DNA of 35,059 bases, taken from positions 1,972,184-2,007,242 of the forward strand of contig NZ_KQ483358.1 in NCBI RefSeq assembly GCF_001432305.1. Reading direction: 5' to 3'. Under the pieces are notes generated by a model. It worked only from the letters and a program-made list of their open reading frames with translations, was not told the DNA's origin and ran no database searches. Shown here piece after piece: positions 25,307 to 32,913 of this stretch. Origin of the DNA: Curvibacter sp. PAE-UM (GTDB lineage Bacteria; Pseudomonadota; Gammaproteobacteria; Burkholderiales; Burkholderiaceae_C). Both the position numbers and the translations under genes were made by a program. The stretch's first letter is position 1; every line of letters begins with the position of its first letter.

Positions 25307-27739
25307 GTGATCGTTTACCAAGCGACCAAATCAGAGTTTTTGCATCAAGTCCATCACACGGATATCGAGGAGTTTCTCCAGGACGCGTTTGCACGCAAGC
25401 TGGGGCGGCATGTTGGAGCGTCCGAGGTCCGGTCTTGGCAGTCGTCGCTCCAATCGATGGCCAGGGTTCTCAACGATGATGAAATCCCGGGCGATGCTGG
25501 CGTTGCCATTGAGTACAACATCCCCCAGACGGGCAAGCGTGTCGACTTCATTCTGACGGGGCGCAGTGCAGATCGATCACCCAATGTGATCATTGTTGAA
25601 CTCAAGCAATGGGAGTCGGCCCAGCTGACTGAGAAGGATGGCGTGGTCATTACCTATCTCGGGCGGGGATTGCAGGAGGTCAGTCATCCGTCGTATCAGG
25701 CCTGGTCCTATGCCGCTTTGCTCGAGGGTTTCAACGAGGCAGTGCATGAAGGCGGCTTGGTGCTTCAGCCTTGCGCCTATCTCCACAACTACAAGCCGGA
25801 TGCCGTGATCCGGCACGACTGGTATGCGCCGTATATCGAACGCGCCCCGGTTTTCCTGAAAGGTGAGAGCGAGCGCCAGAAGCTGAGGGACTTCATCAAG
25901 CGTCATGTGAAGTATGGGGATGATGCGGACCTGCTCTACAAGATTGAGAATGGCCGCATACGTCCGTCCAAGATGCTGGCGGACAGTCTGGTCAAGATGC
26001 TCAAGGGCCAGCCCGAGTTTGTGTTGATCGACGACCAGAAGGTGGTTTACGAAACCGCGATGGCCATGGCGAGACGGGCAGTCAGCGGGAAAAAGAAGGT
26101 GTTGATCGTAGAGGGTGGGCCGGGAACGGGAAAATCGGTGTTGGCAATCAACCTGCTCGCCGCTTTGACCAAGAATGGGCAGAACTGCCGATATGTCTCC
26201 AAGAACGCTGCGCCGCGTTCGGTGTACCAGAGCAAACTGACCGGGCACTTCCGCGCGACACACATTTCCAATCTGTTCTCCGGTTCAGGGGCCTTTGTTG
26301 AAACAGAGGCTGACGCATTCGACACATTGATCGTGGATGAGGCGCATCGGCTGAATGAGAAATCCGGGCTGTATGAGAACCTCGGTGAAAACCAGATCAA
26401 GGAAATCCTCAGCGCTGCCAAGTGCGCCATCTTTTTCATCGATGAGGATCAGCGGGTGACGCTGAAGGACATCGGTGGGACCGATGCGATCAAGGCCTGG
26501 GCAAAAGCCTCTGGAGCCGAGATCGAAGTCATGGAGTTGGCGTCCCAGTTTCGCTGCAATGGGTCGGATGGTTATCTGGCCTGGCTGGACAACACGCTGG
26601 CAGTTCGTGAGACAGCCAACCCGTTCCTGGAGGAGGGCGCCTTCGACTTCAGGGTTTTCGATTCACCATCCGAGTTGCACGCCGTCATTGCCGAGAAAAA
26701 CAAGCTCAACAACAAGGCCAGAGTGGTCGCCGGCTACTGCTGGGACTGGAACAGCAAGAAGAATCCCGAAGCCTACGATGTCGTGATTCCGGAGCATGGC
26801 TATCGCAAGCGTTGGAACTTGACCAGGGACGGCAGCCTGTGGATCGTTGCGCCCGGCTCGATCGACGAAGTCGGTTGCATCCACACGTGCCAAGGCCTGG
26901 AAGTGGACTACATCGGTGTGATCGTCGGTGACGATTTTATTGTGCGGAGCGGTAAGGTCGTCTGTCAGCCCGACAAGCGCTCCTCTGCCGACCGATCCAT
27001 TCGTGGGTGGAAGACCCTGATGAAGTCGCAGGCCGTCGAGGCACAAAGCCGACTGGATCTGATCATCAAGAACACCTACCGGACTTTGATGACGCGGGGC
27101 ATGAAGGGCTGTTATATCTACTGCACCGACAAGGAGACGGCGGGCTTCTTTCGTTCGCGAATCGTCTCCGTGCAGGCCACTCCCGCTCCGGCCGAAAGCC
27201 GTATTCCTTCTATCGAAGCAAAGCAGGGCGAGCACATCGTCCTGCCTTTCAAGCACGTGGATCGCAAGCACGTCAAACCGTTCAAGAACGCGGTGCCTTT
27301 AGTTGACCTGAAGTTGGCGGCAGGTCTATTCAGTGATGTGCAGTCATTCGACATCAACGATGCCGAGTGGATCGAATTGCCGGATATCTACCGTCCTCAG
27401 CCGGGTATGTTTGTCGCCCAGGTCATCGGCGAATCCATGAGTCGGCGGATTCCCAACGGCAGCTGGTGCCTGTTCCGAGCCAACCCTCAAGGCACACGCG
27501 CGGGGAAGGTCGTTGTGGCTCAACACCGGTCAATTTCGGACCCTGACCTGGGTGGGGCTTACACCGTCAAGGTTTACTCCAGTGAAAAGGAGCGAACGAG
27601 CGATGGCGGGTGGCGGCATGTCCGCGTGGAGCTTGCGCCGGATAGCAACGATTCTGTGTTCAAACCCATTGTGTTTGGTCCTGAGTCTGCTGATGCGGTG
27701 CAGGTGATCGCCGAAATGATTGCGGTGCTGGATGTTTAG
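25307..27739 (+). CDS. Nuclease-like / DUF2075 (Schlafen-type) ATPase / S24 peptidase fusion
   Basis: An 810-residue multi-domain protein with a GTG start at 25307. Residues 1-130 have a PD-(D/E)xK-like pattern (Asp80, then ELK with Glu98 and Lys100). Residues 240-650 are a DUF2075 / Schlafen-group helicase-like ATPase with Walker A GGPGTGKS (270-277), Walker B LIVDEAH (341-347), FIDEDQR and the family's QFRCNGSDGYLAWLD. The last 110 residues are LexA/S24-like, with GESMSRRI (Ser710) and a later Lys755 in YTVKVY as a plausible dyad. DUF2075 proteins occur in defence contexts. The S24 domain suggests self-cleavage or damage sensing. Composition is lower in GC than the host genes. Function in this form is not known to me. 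Confidence 0.82.
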   Translation: MIVYQATKSEFLHQVHHTDIEEFLQDAFARKLGRHVGASEVRSWQSSLQSMARVLNDDEIPGDAGVAIEYNIPQTGKRVDFILTGRSADRSPNVIIVELKQWESAQLTEKDGVVITYLGRGLQEVSHPSYQAWSYAALLEGFNEAVHEGGLVLQPCAYLHNYKPDAVIRHDWYAPYIERAPVFLKGESERQKLRDFIKRHVKYGDDADLLYKIENGRIRPSKMLADSLVKMLKGQPEFVLIDDQKVVYETAMAMARRAVSGKKKVLIVEGGPGTGKSVLAINLLAALTKNGQNCRYVSKNAAPRSVYQSKLTGHFRATHISNLFSGSGAFVETEADAFDTLIVDEAHRLNEKSGLYENLGENQIKEILSAAKCAIFFIDEDQRVTLKDIGGTDAIKAWAKASGAEIEVMELASQFRCNGSDGYLAWLDNTLAVRETANPFLEEGAFDFRVFDSPSELHAVIAEKNKLNNKARVVAGYCWDWNSKKNPEAYDVVIPEHGYRKRWNLTRDGSLWIVAPGSIDEVGCIHTCQGLEVDYIGVIVGDDFIVRSGKVVCQPDKRSSADRSIRGWKTLMKSQAVEAQSRLDLIIKNTYRTLMTRGMKGCYIYCTDKETAGFFRSRIVSVQATPAPAESRIPSIEAKQGEHIVLPFKHVDRKHVKPFKNAVPLVDLKLAAGLFSDVQSFDINDAEWIELPDIYRPQPGMFVAQVIGESMSRRIPNGSWCLFRANPQGTRAGKVVVAQHRSISDPDLGGAYTVKVYSSEKERTSDGGWRHVRVELAPDSNDSVFKPIVFGPESADAVQVIAEMIAVLDV

Positions 27740-27750
27740 CGATCTGGAGA

Positions 27751-27923
27751 ATCCACCAGAAACTCGACGCCGCCGTGGACAAGGCCTACGAGGCCAGCGG
27801 CGGCAAGAAGAGCTACAAGAGCGACGCCGAGCGCGTGGCCTTCCTGTTCGATCTGTACCAGAAGTACACCAGCCTGCTGCCGACGACGCCAACCAGGAAA
27901 GTACGCGCGGCCAAAGCCAAATA
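27751..27923 (+). pseudogene. Remnant of an MmeI-type restriction-methylase C-terminus
   Basis: Directly after the DUF2075 gene, in a different frame and with strong high-GC codon bias, 57 codons end in a stop. The peptide contains LDAAVDKAYEASGG and SDAERVAFLFDLYQKYTS, which resemble the C-terminal domain of MmeI-like type IIL restriction-modification proteins. There is no upstream start or remaining body, and the composition jumps at about 27748. I read it as the 3' stub of a gene whose main part was replaced when the MazG/DUF2075 segment arrived. The family match is from memory of the motif. Confidence 0.55.
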
Positions 27924-27951
27924 GTCAAAACGAAGTAGGGGAGGTGCGGTC

Positions 27952-28776
27952 ATGAAAGAACAACACGTTCTGCTGGACTACGAAAACGTACAACCCACGC
28001 TGGAGCAGCTGGCCAAGCTGTCGCCCGGCTTCACGGATGTCTGGCTGTTCTATGGCCCGCACCAGGCCAAGCCGGCGCAGCAATTGGCGGCTACCCATGA
28101 GCGGGTGACGCCGGTGCCCCGATCCGGCAAAGGCCCCAACGCACTGGATTTCCACCTTTCGTTCTACCTGGGCTATGTGGCAGCCAGGCACCCGGACGCA
28201 CAGCTGGTGGTGATCGCCAATGACCAGGGCTACGACCCCATGATCGAGCACGCGTCCAAGGTGCTGGGTTTTCACGTGAAGCGCGTGGGCTTCAAGTCCG
28301 GCAAAGCTCCCGTGGCGACGAAGGCAGCCCCGGCCAAGAAAGCGGCTGCGGCCAAGGGGCCTGCACCCGCCAAGAAGGTCGCCGGAACAAAGGCCGTTGC
28401 GCAGAAAGCACCCGTCAAGAAAACGCCGGCCAGGAAGGCGGCTACTGCCAAGGCGGTGACGCCTGCAGTCCCGGTCAAGCAGGCGCCGGCCAAGAAGGCA
28501 TCGGCAAAGAAGGCCGCAGCCAAAGCCCCAACACCAGCCAAGAAGGCTACCTCGCCCAGATCAGTGGTGACCTCTGAAGCCAAAACGTTCGACCGCATCA
28601 AGAAGGGCCTGGCCAAGATGGGCGACAAGCGGCCGCACAAGCTCAAGCCTTTCCTGCGGCATCTGGAATCCATGCTGGGCCAAGCCAGCACCCCGGCGGC
28701 GCTGGAGGCACTGGTCAGGAAGTTGGCGCAACAGAACGTGGTGCACATCGCGGGCGATCTGGTGCTGTACAGCTGA
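27952..28776 (+). CDS. PIN-like nuclease domain with histone-H1-like tail
   Basis: A 274-residue protein. Residues 1-115 form a PIN-like domain with acidic residues expected for metal-dependent RNase activity: Asp9 and Glu11 (LLDYENV), Asp66 (KGPNALDFHL), Asp91 and Asp95 (ANDQGYDPMIEHA). Residues about 115-205 are a low-complexity Ala/Lys/Pro stretch with repeated AKK and PAKKA units like bacterial H1 proteins, likely to bind nucleic acid. The last 65 residues are a small basic helical domain. The ribosome site GGGGAGG is strong. Such proteins occur in Burkholderiales; role unproven. High GC suggests it is older in this genome than the DUF2075 gene. Confidence 0.78.
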   Translation: MKEQHVLLDYENVQPTLEQLAKLSPGFTDVWLFYGPHQAKPAQQLAATHERVTPVPRSGKGPNALDFHLSFYLGYVAARHPDAQLVVIANDQGYDPMIEHASKVLGFHVKRVGFKSGKAPVATKAAPAKKAAAAKGPAPAKKVAGTKAVAQKAPVKKTPARKAATAKAVTPAVPVKQAPAKKASAKKAAAKAPTPAKKATSPRSVVTSEAKTFDRIKKGLAKMGDKRPHKLKPFLRHLESMLGQASTPAALEALVRKLAQQNVVHIAGDLVLYS

Positions 28777-28907
28777 GCCGGCAGGGTGGGCACTTCCGGC
28801 ATGACAAGCAGGGCACACGCTGGGGCGGGGGGGCTTGGGCTGACTTGCGCAAGGGATACAGCTGGCGGGAGGCGCTTGCATAGTCGTCCTATTTGATATA
28901 GATTCTG

Positions 28908-28926
28908 TATTCGTGATTTGCGAATA
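28908..28926. promoter_or_regulatory. Palindrome upstream of the winged-helix/Fic operon
   Basis: Arms TATTCG and CGAATA flank a 7-bp centre, ending 10 bp before the ATG of the winged-helix gene in an AT-rich stretch. The position would let the operon's own DNA-binding protein repress it, as toxin-antitoxin operons usually do. Confidence 0.4.
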
Positions 28927-28936
28927 AAGAATTTAA

Positions 28937-29617
28937 ATGCAGCTCAAACCGCAAGACTTCCTGGTGGCACTCAAGCTGGTTGCCCTGGGTGCCCAGCGCT
29001 GGACGTATGCACGCCTGGCGCATGAGCTGGGGCTGAGCGCCTCGGAGGCGCACGCCTGCGTCAGGCGGGGGCTGCAGGCGGGTTTGCTGCTGCCCAACCG
29101 CGAGTTGCCGCCGCAGCCTGCGCAAGCGGGCGCCGCGGCCGCGCTCGCTGCGCACGAGCCCATGGGCATTTACCGGGTCACTCGCAAAAGGGCGCGTCGC
29201 GCCGCCGTGGCCGATGGCGATGCCGTGGCCGACAACGCCGTGCGCCCGCATGCGCACAACCTGGCCGAATTCGCTTTGCACGGCGCCAAATACGCTTTCC
29301 CTGGGGTGCGGCTGCCGCTGGCTGTGGGCGTGCCCACCAGCCACAGTGCGCCCGCCTTTGCAGGGGTGTTTGCGCCGGGGAGCACAGATTTTGTATGGCC
29401 ACACCCCAATGGCTCGGTGCGCGGTGTGGGGGTGGAGCCGCTGCACCCGTCCGTACCCTTTGCGGCCATGCAAGACGCCAGGCTGTACGAAATGTTGGCC
29501 CTGTTCGATGCCTTGCGGGTGGGCAAGGCGCGTGAGCGCGGCATGGCGCTGGAGCGTTTACAGGCGCTGATCGACCCGGATGCGCTCCTGCCCAACAAGG
29601 AGGAAGCGCGTGGCTAG
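28937..29617 (+). CDS. Winged-helix DNA-binding protein upstream of Fic
   Basis: A 226-residue protein. Residues 1-60 form a helix-turn-helix (LVALKLVALGAQRWTYARLA, then GLSASEAHACVRRGLQAGLL), followed by an Ala-rich linker and a conserved-looking region HNLAEFALHGAKYAFPGVRLPLAV with GVPTSHSAPAF. Proteins of this type are found beside nucleotidyltransferase or Fic toxins. Its end overlaps the Fic start by eight bases, so they are translationally coupled. I find no (S/T)xxxE(G/N) Fic-inhibitory motif in it, so it is more likely a regulator than the direct antitoxin. Confidence 0.7.
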   Translation: MQLKPQDFLVALKLVALGAQRWTYARLAHELGLSASEAHACVRRGLQAGLLLPNRELPPQPAQAGAAAALAAHEPMGIYRVTRKRARRAAVADGDAVADNAVRPHAHNLAEFALHGAKYAFPGVRLPLAVGVPTSHSAPAFAGVFAPGSTDFVWPHPNGSVRGVGVEPLHPSVPFAAMQDARLYEMLALFDALRVGKARERGMALERLQALIDPDALLPNKEEARG

Positions 29618-30269
29618 CAAAACGCGATACGACGCTACGGGGATTCAATCGGAAACCGAGCCGGGCTCAAGAGGGCGAGTGCTGCGTAACCTGCTGGGAA
29701 TTACGCGGGTTACAGACATCAAGCAGGCGGAGTCGCAAGCGCTGCTGCTCGCACAGGCGGAGGCGGTTCAACGCTACGGGGATGACCAGCGTTTCACAGT
29801 TGCAGATATTTGCGATTTGCACAGGCTGTGGCTGGGGCCGGTCTATGCATGGGCCGGTGAGTTCCGAGCCTTGAATATGGGCAAAGGCGGCTTCCAGTTT
29901 GCCCATGCACCGCTGATCCAAGGGCTGATGGCAGAGATGGAACGAGGGGCATTGAGCCAATTTACCCCATGTTTAGCAGCAGCGGATGCACACATCGCAC
30001 GTGCACTTGCCGTCGTCCATGCGGAGCTGATTCTGATACACCCGTTTCGCGATGGGAACGGCCGGGTGGCGCGTTTGCTGGCTGTATTGATGGGGCTGCA
30101 GGCTGGCTTGCCGCCGTTGAATTTCTCGGCCCTGGACGGGCGAGGTCATGCCGCATACATTGCCAGCATTCACGCAGCCATGGCGCGAAACTACGTACCG
30201 CTGGCGGTTATCTTTGAACGAGTTATTTCGCAGACTTGGAAGCAGTACGCAGCTTCCAGTGCGCAGTAA
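29610..30269 (+). CDS. Fic-domain AMP-transferase, probable toxin
   Basis: A 219-residue Fic protein. The catalytic motif is intact, HPFRDGNGRVAR with His144, Asn150 and Arg152, and the flap/target-site region YAWAGEFRALNMGKGG is present. The N-terminus (RNLLGITRVTDIKQAE) matches stand-alone Fic toxins. It contains no visible inhibitory (S/T)xxxE(G/N) helix at either end, so it should need a partner for control. The GTG start at 29610 is chosen because AAGGAGG lies six bases upstream; an in-frame ATG at 29580 lacks such a site. Active Fic proteins AMPylate host targets such as gyrase. Confidence 0.88.
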   Translation: MASKTRYDATGIQSETEPGSRGRVLRNLLGITRVTDIKQAESQALLLAQAEAVQRYGDDQRFTVADICDLHRLWLGPVYAWAGEFRALNMGKGGFQFAHAPLIQGLMAEMERGALSQFTPCLAAADAHIARALAVVHAELILIHPFRDGNGRVARLLAVLMGLQAGLPPLNFSALDGRGHAAYIASIHAAMARNYVPLAVIFERVISQTWKQYAASSAQ

Positions 30270-30423
30270 AGGAGCGCGCGTCGGTAATGTCAGTATCTCT
30301 CACCGCACGCTCGAAAGGCTGGCGAATTCCTTCGATGCCGGAAGACGTTCTTGCAGAGACAATCAGGCCAGCTTTGGCTTTGACTTGGTCCCGCAGGTGC
30401 CGGTTGGATAGTGCCAGTTTCAT
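30223..30423 (-). CDS. Small ORF with Fic-inhibitory motif, candidate antitoxin, tail-to-tail with fic
   Basis: A 66-residue ORF on the opposite strand, overlapping the 3' end of fic by 47 bp. It contains SARTSSGIEGI, in which Ser27, Glu31 and Gly32 fit the Fic-inhibitory consensus (S/T)xxxE(G/N). The exact TSSxIEG form is common in the autoinhibitory helix of class II Fic proteins. The downstream segment RQPFERAVRDTD resembles nothing else I know. The start may be the ATG at 30423, or a GTG at 30444 giving 73 residues; AAAGG lies some 13 bases upstream of the ATG. That it is translated and neutralises Fic is inference; known antitoxins usually precede fic. Confidence 0.55.
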   Translation of the reverse strand: MKLALSNRHLRDQVKAKAGLIVSARTSSGIEGIRQPFERAVRDTDITDARSFTAHWKLRTASKSAK

Positions 30424-30474
30424 GCTGCCGATTTTACCTTTCACAGGCGTTTGGCGCCATCATTTTTCTGCTTC

Positions 30475-30597
30475 ATGAACGTCACCACCAACACCCTGGT
30501 TCAGAAGCTATGGAACCCCTGCAAGGTGCTGTGCGCTTTCGTGGCGGTCGGGGACTTGCATGCTGAGCGACTCGGCGCCGAGGGTGTCGCCACTTGA
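30475..30597 (+). pseudogene. Remnant resembling the N-terminus of type I HsdM methylase
   Basis: A 40-codon open stretch beginning at an ATG reads NTLVQKLWNPCKVL, close to the LVxKLWNYCNVLRDDG opening of type I restriction-modification M subunits, then loses similarity and stops. No downstream HsdM body exists before the flavoprotein gene. It marks the right edge of the accessory island as a second restriction-modification scar. Identification rests on one short motif. Confidence 0.45.
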
Positions 30598-30638
30598 ATT
30601 CGTGATCGGCCCGTCAGCTGGGCCTCACCTCGAAGCTT

Positions 30639-30664
30639 GATCTTCAATGCTGGCGGTGAAGATC
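30639..30664 (-). terminator. Small hairpin after the flavoprotein gene
   Basis: Inverted repeats GATCTTC (30639-30645) and GAAGATC (30658-30664) are separated by 12 bases, just past the stop of the leftward flavoprotein gene. There is no T-run, so termination is uncertain. Confidence 0.3.
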
Positions 30665-30667
30665 GCC

Positions 30668-31903
30668 TTACTTCGGCACCAGCCCGTTCAAATCAAACCC
30701 CGCATCCCCCGCCTGCTGCGGCGTGGGCGATATCCCCGCATCCATGAGCTTGCGCACCAGCAGGTGCTCCTTGGGGCTGTTGACGTTCTCGATGGCGATC
30801 AGCTTGTCGCCCTTGTAGTGGAAGAGGCAAAAGGCGCCGCTGGCCATGTCGCCACGCAACACGTGTTGGTCGGCGCCGGCGGACAGGCCCGCCATCTGCA
30901 GTTTCTTGTCGTACTGGTCGCTCCAGAACCAGGGCGTGGCGGTGAAGGGGCGTTCCTGGCCCAGCAGGGCGGCGGCGGCGCTCTTGGCCTGTTCGGTGGC
31001 GTTCTGCACGGACTCCAGGCGGATGAGGCTGCCGTCAGCCAGGCGGCGCGCGGTGCAGTCGCCGGCGGCGGTGATGGCCGGGTCGCTGGTGCGGCCGCAG
31101 GCGTCGACCACGATGCCGCGCTCGCACTCCAGCCCGGCGGCGCGTGCCAGCTCGTCGTTGGCGTTCACGCCGATGCCGATCAGCACCAGGCCAGCGGGAT
31201 ACACGGTGCCGTCATTCAAACGCACGCCGGTCACGCTGTTGCTGGTGTCATGTTCGACGGCGGCGATCTGTGCACCCAGCACCAGTTGCACGCCGTGGCT
31301 GCGGTGCAGTTCGGCGTACCAGTCCGACAGCACGGGTTGCAGCACGCGGCCCAGCAGGCGCGGCGCGGCTTCCAGCACGGTGACGGTCAGGCCTTTTTTG
31401 CGCGCGGTGGCGGCCACTTCCAAGCCGATGAAACCGCCGCCGATGACGACCAGGGGCAGGTTCTTCTCCAGACACTGAGCCATGCGCTGGGCGATGGCGT
31501 CGGCGTCGTCGCGCGTGCGCAGGGCCAGCACGCCCTGTGCGGTGCTGCCGGGTAGGGGCAGCGTGCGGGGCGTGGCGCCGGTGGCCAGCAGCAGGCCGCC
31601 GTAGGGCAGGGTGCTGCCGTCGGCCAGTGTCACGGTCTTGGCGGCGCGGTTGATGGCCGTGGCCTTGCTGCCGGTGCGCAGTTCGATGTTTTTGCTGGCC
31701 AGCATCTCGGGTGTGCGCATGGGCAGGCGTGAGGCATCCATCTCGCCGGCCAGCCAGGCCTTGGAGAGTGGGGGGCGGTGGTAGGGGCCGTGGGGTTCGT
31801 CGCCTAAGAGGGTGAGGGGGCCGGTGTAGCCGCCGCTGCGCAGGGCTTCGGCGGCCATGATGGCGGCCTGGCCGGCGCCGATGATGAGGATGGGAGCGTT
31901 CAT
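30668..31903 (-). CDS. FAD-dependent ferredoxin/rubredoxin reductase-type oxidoreductase
   Basis: A 411-residue flavoprotein of the family that passes electrons from NAD(P)H to a ferredoxin or rubredoxin. The FAD motif IIGAGQAAIMAAEALRSGGY is at the N-terminus, followed by YHRPPLSKAWLAGE; the NAD motif is VVIGGGFIGLEVAATARKKG, and the second FAD motif is around AAGDCTARRL. Length is standard. No ferredoxin or oxygenase gene is in the window, so the partner is encoded elsewhere. It follows the LysR gene by about 10 bp in the same direction. Start at 31903 is chosen at the conserved N-terminus; an ATG at 31912 is also possible. Confidence 0.87.
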   Translation of the reverse strand: MNAPILIIGAGQAAIMAAEALRSGGYTGPLTLLGDEPHGPYHRPPLSKAWLAGEMDASRLPMRTPEMLASKNIELRTGSKATAINRAAKTVTLADGSTLPYGGLLLATGATPRTLPLPGSTAQGVLALRTRDDADAIAQRMAQCLEKNLPLVVIGGGFIGLEVAATARKKGLTVTVLEAAPRLLGRVLQPVLSDWYAELHRSHGVQLVLGAQIAAVEHDTSNSVTGVRLNDGTVYPAGLVLIGIGVNANDELARAAGLECERGIVVDACGRTSDPAITAAGDCTARRLADGSLIRLESVQNATEQAKSAAAALLGQERPFTATPWFWSDQYDKKLQMAGLSAGADQHVLRGDMASGAFCLFHYKGDKLIAIENVNSPKEHLLVRKLMDAGISPTPQQAGDAGFDLNGLVPK

Positions 31904-31913
31904 GCCCGCCATC

Positions 31914-32819
31914 TTAGTGGGCCAGCGCCGGCGCCACCACGGCCTCCAGCTGCGCGCGCAGCCAGCGGTGCGCGGCGTCCTGCTGGTAGCGCGCATGCCA
32001 GATGGCATACATGGGGTTGCTGGGGCAGCTCACGGGGGGCGGGCAGCTGGCCAGGCCGGTGAAGGTCTGGCGTGCCAGCAGGCCGGGCACGGTGGCCAGC
32101 AGCGCGGTGCCGCGCAGGAACGGGGGCAGGGCGCTGAAGGTGGGGACCATGATGGCGAAACGGCGGTGCAGGCCCTTGCCGGCGAGGTGTTGGTCCAGGT
32201 CCAGGCTGCGGCGGGGTTCGTAGACCACGGTGGCGTGGTCGGCGGCCAGATAGTCGGCTTCGTCGCGCGGGGCCGCGCGCATGGAGGCGTCGTAGAAGAC
32301 GCGGTACTGGTCTTCGAACAGGCGCTTTTGCACGATGTCGCTGCCCTCGGGCGGGCGCGGGCTGATGACGAGCTGGCACTCGTCGTTGCGCAGCATGTCC
32401 AGCCGCGGGATGGCCGAGGGGATGATGCGTAGCGCCACGCCCGGCGCGCTGAGCCGCAGGCGCGCGGCCAGGGCGGGCAGCAGCAGGTCGCGCTGGAAGT
32501 CGTTGGCGGCGATGGTGTAGGTGGCCTGCCAGCGGGCCGGGTCGAAATCCACGCTGTGGGCGAAGTGCTGCAGCTGGCGCAAGAGCTCACGTGCCTCGGC
32601 CGCCAGTTCCTCGGCCCGGGCCGTGGCCACGATGCCGCGCCCGCTTTTGACGAAGAGCGGGTCACCGGTGATGGCGCGCAGCTTGTCCAGCAGGTGGCTC
32701 ACGGCGGACTGGGTCACGCCCAGGCGCTGGGCCGCGCCGGTGACCGAACCGGCCTCCACCACGGCCAGCAAAAGCCGCAGCAAATGGCCGTCCAGGTCCA
32801 AATGATCGAATTTACTCAT
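31914..32819 (-). CDS. LysR-type regulator divergent from second ligAB
   Basis: A 301-residue LysR protein. The DNA-binding domain is clear (LDGHLLRLLLAVVEAGSVTG, AAQRLGVTQSAVSHLLDKLR), followed by an effector domain with DPLFVKSGRGIVAT and NDECQLVISPRPP. It resembles the group regulating extradiol and ring-hydroxylating pathways rather than the Nac-like regulator at 15100. It is divergent from the second dioxygenase genes across 94 bp and upstream of the flavoprotein gene. It probably senses a substrate of that dioxygenase. Confidence 0.87.
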   Translation of the reverse strand: MSKFDHLDLDGHLLRLLLAVVEAGSVTGAAQRLGVTQSAVSHLLDKLRAITGDPLFVKSGRGIVATARAEELAAEARELLRQLQHFAHSVDFDPARWQATYTIAANDFQRDLLLPALAARLRLSAPGVALRIIPSAIPRLDMLRNDECQLVISPRPPEGSDIVQKRLFEDQYRVFYDASMRAAPRDEADYLAADHATVVYEPRRSLDLDQHLAGKGLHRRFAIMVPTFSALPPFLRGTALLATVPGLLARQTFTGLASCPPPVSCPSNPMYAIWHARYQQDAAHRWLRAQLEAVVAPALAH

Positions 32820-32826
32820 GAGTCAT

Positions 32827-32853
32827 ATCTTGATCCATGTATTTATCTTGGTC
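32827..32853 (+). promoter_or_regulatory. Tandem half-sites in the LysR/ligAB2 intergenic region
   Basis: Two copies of ATCTTGrTC (32827-32835 and 32845-32853) are 18 bp apart, about two helical turns, in the 94-bp gap between the LysR gene and its divergent target. A short palindrome ACTCATGAGT overlaps the LysR start (32814-32823). Function as LysR binding sites is inferred. Confidence 0.4.
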
Positions 32854-32913
32854 AATGGCTCCGGAATACTGGCCCCCATACCGTTTTGACCCCCGTCAAC
32901 CCAGGAGACCTGA

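Noticed and set aside
27720-27938. A 72-codon frame starting inside the DUF2075 gene and crossing the MmeI-like remnant
   Set aside because: It is Arg-rich and out of frame with the peptide that shows restriction-methylase similarity.
28312-28560. Possible tandem-repeat or CRISPR-like array
   Set aside because: The repetition is degenerate codon repetition for Ala/Lys/Pro in the PIN protein tail; there are no regular repeats with unique spacers.
30236-30478. An 80-codon plus-strand frame over the candidate Fic antitoxin
   Set aside because: No ribosome site or recognisable motif; the minus-strand frame carries the complete Fic-inhibitory motif.
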